Shown piece after piece: positions 52,508 through 63,300 of a stretch of DNA of 64,000 bases (positions are counted from its first letter, which is position 1; each line of letters opens with the position of its first letter). Origin of the DNA: Flavobacterium sp. SUN046 (GTDB lineage: Bacteria > Bacteroidota > Bacteroidia > Flavobacteriales > Flavobacteriaceae); contig NZ_JAPQNT010000008.1 of assembly GCF_028867965.1 (NCBI RefSeq), positions 1 to 64,000 on the forward strand, in the 5' to 3' direction. The position numbers and the translations under genes were made by a program. The notes beneath the pieces were generated by a model that did no database searches, had not been told where the DNA came from, and saw only the letters and a program-made list of their open reading frames with translations.

Positions 52508-54793
52508 ATGAAAATAACATCAATTACACTACTTACATTTTTTGCAATCACAACTATGCACGCACAAACTAAGCCATATCTTGACAAAACCAAACCAACC
52601 GAAGAACGAATAACATTGTTAATGAAATTAATGACGTTAGAGGAAAAAGTAGGTCAAATGAATCAATACAACGGTTTTTGGGAAGTTACTGGCCCGGCTC
52701 CAAAAGGCGGTGATGCACAAACTAAATATGAACACCTTCGTAAAGGTTGGGTTGGCTCAATGTTATCGGTTAGAGGTGTAAAAAATGTTAGAGCTGTTCA
52801 AAAAATTGCTGTCGAAGAATCTCGATTGGGAATTCCGTTAATAATAGGTTTTGATGTTATTCATGGTTACAAAACTTTGAGTCCAATTCCGCTAGCCGAA
52901 GCCGCAAGTTGGGATTTAGATGCCATAAAAAAATCGGCGCAAGTTGCTGCCGATGAAGCGTCGGCATCTGGAATCAATTGGACTTTCGGACCAATGATGG
53001 ACGTTACGCGTGAAGCACGTTGGGGTAGAGTTATGGAAAGTTCAGGCGAAGATCCGTTTTTAGGGAGTAAAATTGCCATAGCAAGAATTAAAGGTTTTCA
53101 AGGCGATAAAATGGAAGATTTATTGAAAGTAAATACTATTGCGGCTTGCGCTAAACATTTCGCGGCGTATGGCTTTGCCGAAGCTGGACGCGATTACAAC
53201 ACCGTAGATATAAGTAATTCAACACTTTATAATGTTGTTTTGCCACCATTCAAAGCGGCAAATGATGCTGGAGTTAGAACTTTTATGAATTCGTTTAATA
53301 TTTTAAATGGAGTTCCAGCAACAGGAAATAGCTTTTTGCAAAGAGATATTTTGAAAGGTAAATGGAAATTCAACGGATTTATAGTTACTGATTGGGCATC
53401 AATTAGAGAAATGAAAAACCACGGATTTGCCAAAGATGATGCCGATGCCAGCGCTAAAGCAGTAACTGCAGGTGCCGATATGGATATGGAATCGCATTAT
53501 TATGTTGCCGAATTAGTAAATTTAGTAAAATCAGGAAAAGTAAAAGAAGTTTTAATAGATGATGCTGTTCGAAGAATATTGCGTGTTAAATTTGAATTAG
53601 GACTTTTCGACGATCCATACAAATATTGTGATGAAGCCAGAGAAAAGGCTGAAATAGGAAGCAAAGCCAATAATGATGCAGTTTTAGATATGGCAAAAAA
53701 GTCGATTGTATTGTTGAAAAATGAGGCTAATTTATTACCATTAAAAAAATCAGGACAAAAAATAGCACTTATTGGATCATTAGCTAACGATAAGACAAGT
53801 CCGCTTGGAAGTTGGCGAATCGCATCCGACGATGAAACTGCAATTTCTGTTCTTGAAGGAATGCAACAATACAAAGACAATACGTTAACATTCGAAAAAG
53901 GAGCAGACTTAACCATAGGAAAAACTACTTTTATAGACGAATTGGTTTTTAATACAACTGATAAAAGCGGTTTCGAAGCTGCTAAAAATGCTGCTAAAAA
54001 TGCAGATGTTGTAGTAATGGTTCTTGGCGAACATGGTTTTCAATCTGGTGAAGCACGCAGCCGAACTAATTTAGATTTACCTGGCGTGCAACAGCAATTA
54101 TTAGAAGAAATTTATAAAATAAATCCCAATATTGTTTTGGTTTTAAATAATGGTCGACCGTTGGCATTGCCTTGGGCAAGTGAGCATATTCCTGCTATTA
54201 TTGAAGCTTGGCAATTGGGCACGCAAACTGGTAATGCAGTTGCTCAAGTGTTGTATGGCGACTATAACCCGAGTGGTAAATTGCCAATGAGTTTTCCGAG
54301 AAATGTGGGTCAATGTCCAATTTATTATAACAATTACAGTACTGGACGACCAGTGGATGTTGATAAAAATGTATTTTGGTCACATTATTCTGATGTTGAA
54401 AAAACACCACAATTTCCGTTTGGTTTCGGATTGAGTTACACAACATTTGAATACAAAAATTTAAAAATCAATAAGTCAGAATTCAATAAAGGCGAAATTG
54501 TAAAAGTTTCGGTTGAGGTTACAAATACCGGAAATTATGACGGTAAAGAAGTGGTTCAATTGTATATTCATGATATTGTTGGCAGCTTAGCTAGACCTGT
54601 AAAAGAGCTAAAAGGATTTGAATTGACCAATTTGAAAAAAGGCGAAACTAAAACTATAACTTTCACTTTAACCGATAAAGAATTAGGTTTTTTTGACAAT
54701 CAAGGAAACTATTTAGTTGAATCGGGTACATTTAAAATTATGGTTGGCGGAAGTTCTGATAAAGGTTTGGAAAGTCAATTTGAATTGAAGTAG
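52508..54793 (+). CDS. bglX: Glycoside hydrolase family 3 beta-glucosidase (BglX-like)
   Basis: The 761-residue enzyme has a signal peptide (ITLLTFFAITTMHAQ), the GH3 TIM-barrel domain (KVGQMNQYNG ... IPLIIGFDVIHGYKT, seen as GFDVIHGYKT) with the catalytic aspartate in GFIVTDWASI, the second alpha/beta domain with GEARSRTNLDLPG, and a C-terminal fibronectin III-like domain (VTNTGNYDGKEVVQLYI). Length and order match E. coli BglX (765 aa). It should release terminal beta-linked glucose or xylose from oligosaccharides in the periplasm. It follows the esterase pair and fits the final trimming steps of the locus. Confidence 0.93.
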   Translation: MKITSITLLTFFAITTMHAQTKPYLDKTKPTEERITLLMKLMTLEEKVGQMNQYNGFWEVTGPAPKGGDAQTKYEHLRKGWVGSMLSVRGVKNVRAVQKIAVEESRLGIPLIIGFDVIHGYKTLSPIPLAEAASWDLDAIKKSAQVAADEASASGINWTFGPMMDVTREARWGRVMESSGEDPFLGSKIAIARIKGFQGDKMEDLLKVNTIAACAKHFAAYGFAEAGRDYNTVDISNSTLYNVVLPPFKAANDAGVRTFMNSFNILNGVPATGNSFLQRDILKGKWKFNGFIVTDWASIREMKNHGFAKDDADASAKAVTAGADMDMESHYYVAELVNLVKSGKVKEVLIDDAVRRILRVKFELGLFDDPYKYCDEAREKAEIGSKANNDAVLDMAKKSIVLLKNEANLLPLKKSGQKIALIGSLANDKTSPLGSWRIASDDETAISVLEGMQQYKDNTLTFEKGADLTIGKTTFIDELVFNTTDKSGFEAAKNAAKNADVVVMVLGEHGFQSGEARSRTNLDLPGVQQQLLEEIYKINPNIVLVLNNGRPLALPWASEHIPAIIEAWQLGTQTGNAVAQVLYGDYNPSGKLPMSFPRNVGQCPIYYNNYSTGRPVDVDKNVFWSHYSDVEKTPQFPFGFGLSYTTFEYKNLKINKSEFNKGEIVKVSVEVTNTGNYDGKEVVQLYIHDIVGSLARPVKELKGFELTNLKKGETKTITFTLTDKELGFFDNQGNYLVESGTFKIMVGGSSDKGLESQFELK

Positions 54794-54855
54794 ATTTTAG
54801 TGATTTTGATAAACGAGAAATTATTATTATTTCGATTTGGTATTAGCTGTCTTGT

Positions 54856-54922
54856 CCTGCAAGGTCTTTTTCGACCTTGTAGGTTTCAAATCATACCTGC
54901 AAGGTCAAAAAGACCTTGCAGG
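54856..54922. repeat. Tandem palindromic element CCTGCAAGGTC
   Basis: Two hairpins stand 12 bp apart: 54856-54883 and 54896-54922. Each is an inverted repeat of CCTGCAAGGTC (first copy with one change, CCTTGTAGG) around a T- or A-rich loop. The two also pair with each other. It lies 62 bp after the GH3 stop and may end transcription; such palindromes occur dispersed in flavobacteria (from memory). Confidence 0.75.
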
Positions 54923-55005
54923 AATTTAAAATAAGAATAATTACATAAAAATGAATGACTTATAATTCGAGTTCAGATTAATACTAATTGAAAAGTGTTT
55001 AAATA

Positions 55006-55320
55006 ATGGAATGCAAAGTTTATATTGAAAATGAAATAATTGGAACTGTTTTTTTTGAAATTATAGACGAAAGTATGGGAGTAATTAGTGGAGAATTGAA
55101 AGTTAATACAAATTACAAAAAGTATCAAAAAACAATTCAAAAACAAACTGAAGAAAAAGGTATCTCAAATAGTGAAAATTTCAAATATCGAATAGTAACA
55201 AATGATGAAATTGAAACTATTACAGAAGGCGGAATTGGAATTTCTGATTCAAAAGAATTTAATGAGATAATAATTGAGTCTGCTGGAGTTAATTTGTCAG
55301 ACTGGAAAAAAATAAAGTAA
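55006..55320 (+). CDS. Unrecognised small protein, 104 aa
   Basis: I do not recognise this 104-residue protein. It has no signal peptide or membrane helix and should be cytoplasmic. It begins MECKVYIENEIIGTVFFEII, a beta-rich start with a repeated hydrophobic pattern, has a lysine/glutamine-rich helix in the middle (YKKYQKTIQKQTEEKG) and ends DSKEFNEIIIESAGVNLSDW. The single-domain size and acidic surface resemble some small immunity or stress proteins, but nothing specific supports that. It lies between the palindromic element and the aldo/keto reductase gene, about 136 bp from the latter, and has no obvious tie to sugar metabolism. Confidence 0.6.
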   Translation: MECKVYIENEIIGTVFFEIIDESMGVISGELKVNTNYKKYQKTIQKQTEEKGISNSENFKYRIVTNDEIETITEGGIGISDSKEFNEIIIESAGVNLSDWKKIK

Positions 55321-55455
55321 TATGCTGACAGCCGTTTTAAGTGATTAAAATTAAATTACTAAATTCAATTTCTCTTCTGTAAACCATCTAAATTAAAAAT
55401 GTCGACTTCCAAATTTCGTCACATTTTAAAATCTAAAAAAATATAACTATTAAAA

Positions 55456-56421
55456 ATGAATTACAACAGAACAGGAAAAAGCGGTTTGTTACTACCACAA
55501 ATTTCTCTAGGATTATGGCATAACTTTGGCTCGGTTGATGATTTTTCAAATGGAGAAAATATTGTTAAAGAAGCATTTGATAAAGGAATAACACATTTTG
55601 ATTTGGCAAATAATTATGGACCAATTCCTGGTTCGGCAGAAACTAATTTTGGTCAAATTCTTAAAAATAATTTTCAAGGAAATCTTCGTGATGAAATTGT
55701 AATTTCTACTAAAGCTGGTTATAAAATGTGGAACGGACCTCATGGCGATTGGGGTTCAAGAAAATATTTACTATCAAGTTTAGACCAAAGTTTAAAGCGA
55801 ATGAATTTAGATTATGTCGATATTTTTTATTCGCATAGATTTGATCCTGAAACACCTTTAGAAGAAACTATGATGGCATTGGATTATGCTGTAAGAAGCG
55901 GAAAAGCCTTGTATGCAGGAATTTCCAATTACAATCCTGAACAAACTAAAAAAGCTACTGAAATTCTAAAGCAATTAGGAACACCGTGTTTGATTCATCA
56001 GGCTAAATATTCTATGTTGATGCGCGAACCTGAAAATGGTTTGTTAGATGTTTTAGATGAAAAAGGCATTGGTTGTATTGCATTTTCGCCTTTAGAACAA
56101 GGACTTTTAACTGATAAATATTTGAACGGAATTCCAGAAAATTCTCGTGCTTTTAACCCAAACGGACATTTGCAAACGGAACATGTTTCGGAAGATAAAA
56201 TTTTAAAAATTAAGGCTTTAAACCAAATCGCTAAAAATAGAAATCAATCGTTAGCACAAATGGCGCTGGCTTGGTTGCTAAAAGATTCCCGAATTACGTC
56301 AGTTTTAGTTGGAGCGAGTTCTGTAAATCAGTTGCGAAATAATTTAGAAAGTTTGTCTAATTTAAGTTTTTCAAGCAATGAATTGGAAGCAATTGAGATT
56401 ATTTTATCTAACAAAAACTAA
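55456..56421 (+). CDS. Aldo/keto reductase, YghZ-like
   Basis: The 321-residue NADPH-dependent reductase shows the family tetrad: Asp and Tyr in HFDLANNYGPIPGSAE, Lys in VISTKAGYKMW and His in DIFYSHRFDPETPLEET (seen as FYSHRFDP). The ending AWLLKDSRITSVLVGASS contributes the cofactor site. The YghZ group reduces L-glyceraldehyde-3-phosphate and other aldehydes; its place in the locus could be the reduction of a sugar aldehyde, but this is a guess. It is convergent with the GH27 gene, with only 6 bp between stop codons and no terminator there. Confidence 0.9.
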   Translation: MNYNRTGKSGLLLPQISLGLWHNFGSVDDFSNGENIVKEAFDKGITHFDLANNYGPIPGSAETNFGQILKNNFQGNLRDEIVISTKAGYKMWNGPHGDWGSRKYLLSSLDQSLKRMNLDYVDIFYSHRFDPETPLEETMMALDYAVRSGKALYAGISNYNPEQTKKATEILKQLGTPCLIHQAKYSMLMREPENGLLDVLDEKGIGCIAFSPLEQGLLTDKYLNGIPENSRAFNPNGHLQTEHVSEDKILKIKALNQIAKNRNQSLAQMALAWLLKDSRITSVLVGASSVNQLRNNLESLSNLSFSSNELEAIEIILSNKN

Positions 56422-56427
56422 AGTAAA

Positions 56428-57633
56428 TTATGGTTTATTAAGTCGAAGCGTTATTACATCATGAGATTTTAATTTAGCATTGAAAATATCTTTGGTATTT
56501 TTTAAATTCTTGGCATTCCAAATGTCTCTCACACTATAATTTAATTTATCAAATGAAGTTGATAGATTGTTGATTTCATCTACTATTGTATTTTGTTTCC
56601 AGTTGAAATTTATTTCTTTTTCGGTAGAACTTTTGTTAAAAAACGAAATTGCCCAATCGCCATTCTCGAGAGGTTTTACCCAAATTGCAATTCCATTTTC
56701 TTCAGAATATTTAAAACCTTGAATTCCTAAAGCATCTTGATTTATTGCAATTAATTCTTTATTGGTTAGCGTTTTTAAGGTTTGAGGTGTCATTTTTCTT
56801 AAATCATTTCCAGCAATCAATGGCGATGCCAATAAACACCAAAGTGCAAAATGCGATTTGTCTTCTTCTAATGTCATTCCGTCGCCAACTTCAAGCATAT
56901 CAAAATCGTTCCAATGATCAGGTCCAGAAAATTGTCGGATGTCTTTTCTCATTTCGGCAATTTTAAAAAATCCCCACGATGACCAACTTCCATGACTAAA
57001 TTCACAATCATAACACGGATAAATATCACCGGATATTCTCCATAAATTTGCAATTGGTTTTCCAAAATTCCAAGGTTGATTATCACCCCATTCACACATG
57101 CTGAATATTATTGGTTTGCCGGCAGTTTTTAGTGCAATACTCATTGTGGTGTAGGCTTCTTTGGCATTTATTCCTTCGGTATTACACCAATCATATTTTA
57201 AATAATCTATATTTAGACTGGCATAAAAACGCGCATCTTGATATTCAAATCCTCTGGTTCCTGGATAGCCGCCACAGGTTTTGGTTCCAGCACAATTGTA
57301 AAGTCCAAATTTTAATCCTTTAGAGTGCACATAGTCAATAAGATTTTTCAATCCGCTAGGAAATTTAATTGGATCAGGCACTAAATTGCCATTTACATCA
57401 CGCTCTTTTGCCATCCAACCATCGTCTAAAACAATATAGTTATAGCCAACTTCTTTCATTCCAGAGGAAACTAAAATATCAGCAGTTTCTTTAATTAGTT
57501 TTTCATCAATATTAGTTTCAAAAGTGTTCCAAGAATTCCAACCCATTGGTGGAGTAGGAGCTAATCCTTCAAATTTTTGTGAAAACGATGCAATTGAAAA
57601 TAGAAGAAATAAAAGATAAGTGTATTTTTTCAT
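56428..57633 (-). CDS. Glycoside hydrolase family 27 alpha-galactosidase
   Basis: The 401-residue protein has a signal peptide (KKYTYLLFLLFSIASFSQ); the ATG at 57633 is preferred over an upstream frame that reaches into the terminator at 57652. GH27 marks are PPMGWNSWNTF, IVLDDGWM, the nucleophile aspartate in YLKYDWCN and the acid/base aspartate in RISGDIYP. A short beta domain ends the protein. The family removes alpha-galactose, and in some members beta-L-arabinopyranose, from side chains. It stands just after the SusCD operon but is separated from it by a terminator, so it may have its own promoter or depend on read-through. Confidence 0.93.
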   Translation of the reverse strand: MKKYTYLLFLLFSIASFSQKFEGLAPTPPMGWNSWNTFETNIDEKLIKETADILVSSGMKEVGYNYIVLDDGWMAKERDVNGNLVPDPIKFPSGLKNLIDYVHSKGLKFGLYNCAGTKTCGGYPGTRGFEYQDARFYASLNIDYLKYDWCNTEGINAKEAYTTMSIALKTAGKPIIFSMCEWGDNQPWNFGKPIANLWRISGDIYPCYDCEFSHGSWSSWGFFKIAEMRKDIRQFSGPDHWNDFDMLEVGDGMTLEEDKSHFALWCLLASPLIAGNDLRKMTPQTLKTLTNKELIAINQDALGIQGFKYSEENGIAIWVKPLENGDWAISFFNKSSTEKEINFNWKQNTIVDEINNLSTSFDKLNYSVRDIWNAKNLKNTKDIFNAKLKSHDVITLRLNKP

Positions 57634-57651
57634 ACTGTGTTTTTTTAAAAA

Positions 57652-57685
57652 AAGAACCCTGAATGTCTCAATCATCAGGGTTCTT
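57652..57685 (-). terminator. Terminator between the SusCD operon and GH27
   Basis: AAGAACCCTGA (57652-57662) pairs with TCAGGGTTCTT (57675-57685), followed on the minus strand by a T run. It closes the operon that ends at 57728. Confidence 0.85.
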
Positions 57686-57727
57686 AAAACTAACTAACCT
57701 AAATTTATTTAATATAAAATCAATTTT

Positions 57728-58786
57728 TTATTGTAAAACAAATCCAACATCATCAAGATACAAAGTGTCACCACCAGCATTTCCATACTCTTGAAAAACT
57801 ATTTCGTTGATTGATGTTCCTGAATATCCTAAATCTGAAAACGGAATCACAAATGAAGTCCAATTGCTATTGAAAGTAATTTCTTTTCCGCCACCATAAT
57901 TTCCGTTAATAACCAATTTGAATTTTCCGGTATCTTTAGTGCTTTTTAATGAAACTCTAATTCCGCTATATCCAGCTGTGGCTACTGGTGTTGCATAAAT
58001 AGGAAACTTAAATCCTGTATATCCTGTAAATACCGCTTTTATAGAACTTGCTCCTTGAATTTTGATATCGGTATTTTGAGTAAAACCACTTCCATCCCAC
58101 GGACCTAAATAATTTTCTACAAACGATGCTCTGTCATCATCATATATAGCTGTTCCGATTGCTTGAGTGCTTGTGCTCGAACCCGAAATTGTAGTTACAG
58201 TAACATATTTATGATTAGAACCAGCAGGAACTACAACTTGAATTTCAGATAAAGTACTAGAAATTACAGTTGCAGGTGTGGTTCCAAAAGTTACAGTTGG
58301 ATTTAAAAAGAAAGATCCATAAATAGTAATTGTATCTCCATCGGCTGCATTTATTGAATTATAGCTTTGCAGTATTGGAGCTGGTGGAGCAACTGTAAAA
58401 TCAAATTCTGCTACACCATAATCGGTAATAACTTTTAATTTATTACTAGCATTTGCATAAGGTGTATTAATATTTATAGTTACAAAGATGCTAGAATCAG
58501 TTACAAAGTTAGGGTTAAACGATGCTTCGGTGTCATTAAACAACACCTTTTTAGTTGTACTAAAACCTGATCCTTGAATAATGTATAGGTTATTTGCATA
58601 ACCAATAGTTATAGGAGTTAACGCAATAGCTTGTCCGCTTTGATCAACCGAAGCGCTTACAGATGAAATTACTGGTTGTTGATTGGACGCGCTACTATCA
58701 TCGTTATTGCAAGATGATAACAAAGTGATAGATATAAATAGTGTTAGTAATAATCTACCGAAATTTTTAAAATTATTTTTTTTCAT
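57728..58786 (-). CDS. IPT/TIG surface glycan-binding lipoprotein (SusE/F position)
   Basis: The 352-residue protein has a lipoprotein signal (LISITLLSSC) in front of NNDDSSA, an acidic export tail typical of surface lipoproteins. Two IPT/TIG domains follow (~35-130 with YIIQGSGFSTTKKVLFND, seen as IIQGSGFSTTK; ~130-215 with GDTITIYGSFFLNPTVTFG, seen as TIYGSFFLNPTV). The C-terminal ~130 residues look like a carbohydrate-binding beta-sandwich (GKFKLVINGNYGG ... TLYLDDVGFVL). Such proteins sit beside SusCD and capture glycan at the cell surface. The gene lies 7 bp after susD and ends the operon at a terminator. Confidence 0.85.
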   Translation of the reverse strand: MKKNNFKNFGRLLLTLFISITLLSSCNNDDSSASNQQPVISSVSASVDQSGQAIALTPITIGYANNLYIIQGSGFSTTKKVLFNDTEASFNPNFVTDSSIFVTININTPYANASNKLKVITDYGVAEFDFTVAPPAPILQSYNSINAADGDTITIYGSFFLNPTVTFGTTPATVISSTLSEIQVVVPAGSNHKYVTVTTISGSSTSTQAIGTAIYDDDRASFVENYLGPWDGSGFTQNTDIKIQGASSIKAVFTGYTGFKFPIYATPVATAGYSGIRVSLKSTKDTGKFKLVINGNYGGGKEITFNSNWTSFVIPFSDLGYSGTSINEIVFQEYGNAGGDTLYLDDVGFVLQ

Positions 58787-58793
58787 AGTTTTA

Positions 58794-60392
58794 TTAATTA
58801 AAAGTATAAGGAACTGGTGCTTCTAAAAGTTTTGGATTTTTAGCAACATCATTAGTTGGATAAGGCAATGTAAAATCTTTATTTTCTGGTGTGAAATATT
58901 GCGCATTAAGTCGGTCACCTCTATTTTGTGCAGACATTATAGAAATTGCTTGCGATCTAGTAATTCTACCTAAATCAAACCAATAATCACCTTCAAATGC
59001 TAATTCTTTTCTGCGTTCAGCAAAAAGATCATTAAATGTAAAACTTGCTACACTTGGTAATCCAGCTCTGTTTCTTACAGAATTATAAGAGTTTAAAGCA
59101 TTAGCATCTGAAGTGCTGCTGTTACCTGCTAAAATAGCTTCTGCATGAATTAGTAACAATTCGGCATATCGCATTACATAAGTGTTGTTGTTCATCATTG
59201 CCCAAGCGTCAGTTGGACCAGTTACATCACCGTTTTGAATTCCGATGCAATATTTTTTAATTGCTGAACCAGCATTTTGACCACCTATTTGGTCTGCAGG
59301 CGGAACAACCAATGGTCCATATCCGCTTCCAATTTTAGCTTTTACATTAGGATAAGTGTCACCAGGAAGCATCAATGTTTCTTTTCTTCTAACATCACCA
59401 GTTGTATATAAACTCAGGATATCTTGTGATGGTGCAAAAACGCCACCATAAGAAGCATTTGATGTTGATATTGTTCCGTTGCTTATTCCAAATTGTGTGT
59501 TGCAATTACTTGCTGAGCCATAATTTCCGTCGCCTTTCCATTGAAAAGCTACTATTGACTCTTCGTTATTGTTGTTTCCATAAGTAAATAAATCTGCAAA
59601 TGTTTTACTAGGCAATAAACTTCCGCCGAACAACTTGAATTCACCACTACTAATAACTTCTTCTGCGGTAGCTTTAGCATTTGGATAATCTTTTAAATAA
59701 AGATAAACTTTAGCCAACATTGCTTTAGCCGAACCAACAGAAACATGCACATTACTGGCATAATTTGCTGTTCTAACTTTGGGATATAATAATCCGGCTG
59801 CTTTAACATAATCACGTCTAATGAATTCATAAACATCTTCAATTCTGTTAGTGTTTATTTGAGGAGCACTAGCATAATCTAAATTATTTTCAATTATTGG
59901 AACTGCGCCCCAAAGTCTAACTAAATAAAAATAAGCGGTAGCTCTCATAAAATAAGCTTCACCAATAGTGTTATTTAATACAGCAGTATCAACTCCTGGA
60001 CCAACTCTTGCTGCAAGAAAATTTATTATTGCATTTGATTGCGCAACATTTGCCCAAAGTGATTGCCAACCGTTATTAAGTTCAGGATCACTTCCGGTAA
60101 TTGAAAAGTTTCTCATGGCATTTACATCGCCCGAATTGGTGTACATGTTACCCGAACCAACTTCAGTAATTGCAAAAAAGAATTTGTTGTGAAACTGAAA
60201 CCATGTTCTGTTGTACATTGCATTGGTTGCAGAAGCCACTTGGTCGTTAGAACTATAATAAGCATCTAAACTTATTGAGTCTTCAGGCGGTCTATTAGTG
60301 AATTCTTCACTACAAGAACTTAAATTTAAAAGTAGTATTACTGCAAGTAATATCTTAAATCCGTATTGTGCTTTTATTGTTTTCATTTTCAT
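58794..60392 (-). CDS. SusD/RagB-family outer-membrane lipoprotein
   Basis: The 532-residue protein has a lipoprotein signal (ILLAVILLLNLSSC) and the SusD helical fold. Recognisable parts are MRATAYFYLVRLWGAVPII, AKAMLAKVYLYLKDYPNA and RYAELLLIHAEAIL, with the end FNDLFAERRKELAFEGDYWFDLGR (seen as ERRKELAFEGDYWFDL). A second start at 60386 (MKTIKAQ) is possible. SusD forms the lid of the SusC transporter and binds oligosaccharides. It is 5 bp from susC and 7 bp from the glycan-binding lipoprotein gene, so the three are one operon. Confidence 0.95.
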   Translation of the reverse strand: MKMKTIKAQYGFKILLAVILLLNLSSCSEEFTNRPPEDSISLDAYYSSNDQVASATNAMYNRTWFQFHNKFFFAITEVGSGNMYTNSGDVNAMRNFSITGSDPELNNGWQSLWANVAQSNAIINFLAARVGPGVDTAVLNNTIGEAYFMRATAYFYLVRLWGAVPIIENNLDYASAPQINTNRIEDVYEFIRRDYVKAAGLLYPKVRTANYASNVHVSVGSAKAMLAKVYLYLKDYPNAKATAEEVISSGEFKLFGGSLLPSKTFADLFTYGNNNNEESIVAFQWKGDGNYGSASNCNTQFGISNGTISTSNASYGGVFAPSQDILSLYTTGDVRRKETLMLPGDTYPNVKAKIGSGYGPLVVPPADQIGGQNAGSAIKKYCIGIQNGDVTGPTDAWAMMNNNTYVMRYAELLLIHAEAILAGNSSTSDANALNSYNSVRNRAGLPSVASFTFNDLFAERRKELAFEGDYWFDLGRITRSQAISIMSAQNRGDRLNAQYFTPENKDFTLPYPTNDVAKNPKLLEAPVPYTFN

Positions 60393-60397
60393 TTTTT

Positions 60398-63300
60398 TTA
60401 AAATTCAACATTAATACCTAAAGAGAATGTTCTCGGACTTGGATAGCGTCCATTGTCAACACCAGAAAGTAAAACATTTTGATTGAATGAACCAATCTCT
60501 GGATCATATCCTTTGTATTTGGTTAGAGTTAATAAGTTTTGAGCAGTAGCAGTTAATTTTATTCTATTAATTTTAGTTTTTGAAATTAAACTTTGTGGTA
60601 ATGAATATCCAAAAGTTAAATTTTGTAATCTCAAGTAAGAACCATCTTCAATATATCTATCTGAAATTTCTAGATTAGTATTACTTGTGCTTCCAATTGG
60701 TCTAGGAATATCAGTATTTGTGTTAGTTGGAGTCCAATAATTTAAAGCTTCTGTAAATTGATTTTGATACAATTGAGAATTACTTGTTCCAGCTCTTCTT
60801 GTTAAATTCATAACATCGTTACCAACTGAACCTTGAAGAAAAATAGATAAATCATAATTTTTATATTTGAATGTATTAGTGAATCCAAATGTAAAATCAG
60901 GATGTGGTGAACCAATGATAGTTTTGTCTTTGGCATCAACAATACCGTCTCCATTTACATCAACATATTTAACATCTCCTAAATAAGTTTGACCAGGCGC
61001 AGTTCCAACAGTTTGACCAAATTGTATTGGCGCACTACTTAATTGTGCTAAACTGTTAAATAAACCATCAGTTTTATATCCCCAAAAAGATCCAATTGCT
61101 TCACCTACGATAGTGTTAGTAACAACAACAGGTTGATATCCGTTGGTATTTACTTCTTGAGTTAGTGTTACGCCATTGTCTATAGATAATAATTTATTTT
61201 TATAATGCGAAATTACTAGAGAAGAACTCCAAGAAAAATTTCCTTTATTTTTAGTATTATAACCAAGAGTTAAATCAACTCCTTTATTTTGAACTAAACC
61301 AAGATTAGAATATGGAGGATCAATTCCACCATAATAAGATGAACCGCCAGTTAAATAATCAGGAAGTGGATATTGGAATAAGAATCCTTTAGATTTTTTA
61401 TCATAGAAATCTAAATTTACTGCCAATCTTGAGTCTAAAACTGTAAAATCTACACCATAGTTTGTTTGTTGTAACGATTCCCAAGTTAAATTAGGGTTTG
61501 GTGAATTTCCGACAAGAAAACTTCCTGCTTGCGGAACCAACAAGGCAGAATATCGGTTATTCGGAATTTGTTGATTACCTGTTTCACCATATCCAAGTCG
61601 GAATTTAATATTATCTACATATTTTTTTGTGCCTTCCATGAAAGATTCATTTGATAATTTCCATGAAAGCGCAATTGCAGGAAAATAACCTATTTGATTT
61701 TTTGTAGTTGGATCAAATTTAGAAGAAACATCTCGTCTTATTGATGCAGAAAGTCCGTATTTGTTATCAAAATCATAAATCAATCTTCCGAATAGCGAAG
61801 AAAGTGATTGACTGCCTTTGTAACTAGTAACAAATCTATTAAGCGGATCAGAAAGATTTAATGCATAAACATCATTTGTTTTAAATCCGTGTGCTTCAGC
61901 AAGAATTCCTTCCCAGTGAGAATCATTAGCTTCTTGACCAGCAAGTAATGTAAACTTGTGTTTTTTAATTGAAAAATCATAAGTCAATAAGTTTTTAACA
62001 TTGGTTGAATACCAATTTTGTCTTCTTTCATACAAATCGGCTGTTAAGTTGTATTGCGAACCTCTATCAAATGATGGAGCAAACTCAGTATTTTCTGAAA
62101 ATTCAGTATTTGCAGAAAGCTCAACTCTGTATTTCAAACCTTTAATTATACTAGCTTCTGCATACACATTACCAAGGAAATTTTTTCTCACTAAAGTATT
62201 TTTTTTAGTTAGTGCTTCAGCAACAGGATTAAAATAATTTACGTTTTGACCAGATGGTGGTGCGGCATAATTACCATCAAGATTTCTAATTGGTAAATCA
62301 GGCGCTTGTAATAAGGTGTTGCTTATTAAACCTGTAAAACTTTGATTAACAGTAATTTTTTCATTACTAATTCCAGTATTAATGTTGGTTCCAACTTTCA
62401 ACCAATCTTTAACTTTAGAGTCTAAGTTTAAACGCATGGTATATCTTTTGTAACCTGATCCTATTATATTACCTTCTTGATCTAAAAAACCACCAGATAA
62501 GTAATAATTGGTACCATCTTTAGCACCAGAAAAAGCTATTTGATGACTTTTAGCAATTGATGTTTGATATATTTCATTTTGCCAATTTGTACCATTTCCT
62601 AGTAATTCAGGATGTGCAAATTCAGCTCTTGGTGTATTTCCGAAAATTTGAGCCAAACCATTTTGATGAATTGCATATTCTCTTAAATTCAACACATCAA
62701 GTTTTTTGTAAATTGATGCCACTGAAGTATATCCATCATAAGTTATTTTACCTGTTCCTTTAGTGCCAGATTTAGTTGTAATAATAATTACACCGTTGGC
62801 ACCTCTTGAACCATAAATTGCAGTTGCAGAAGCATCTTTTAAAACGTCTATACTTAAAATATCATTAGGATTAATCAATGAAAGTGGTGATGCAGCGCTG
62901 TTTCCACTGCCTCCACTTGATGAAAAGTCATTTCCAGAAATTGGTCTACCACTTGTTGCTCTACCAGTAGCATCACCAGATATTGGCACACCATCTATAA
63001 TGTATAAAGGTTCATTAGTGCCATTAATAGAAGTAACACCTCTAACTCTTACAGATGCTGCTGCACCAGGTTGTCCGTTGCCATTTGTAACAGAAACTCC
63101 AGCCAATTTACCTTGTAGCATTTGATCAAGCGATACTTGTTTTAAATCTTGAATATCTTTGGTTTTTATGGATGAAACAGAACCATTTACATCATTTTTC
63201 TTTTGTGTTCCATATCCAATAACCACTACTTCATTTAAACTTTCTGAGGCTTCTTGTAGCTTAATACTTATTTTACTTTTACCATTAACCGCAACTTCTT

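Noticed and set aside
57728-58786. True SusE or SusF
   Set aside because: The protein has IPT/TIG domains and a different C-terminal binding module; only the operon position is SusE-like.
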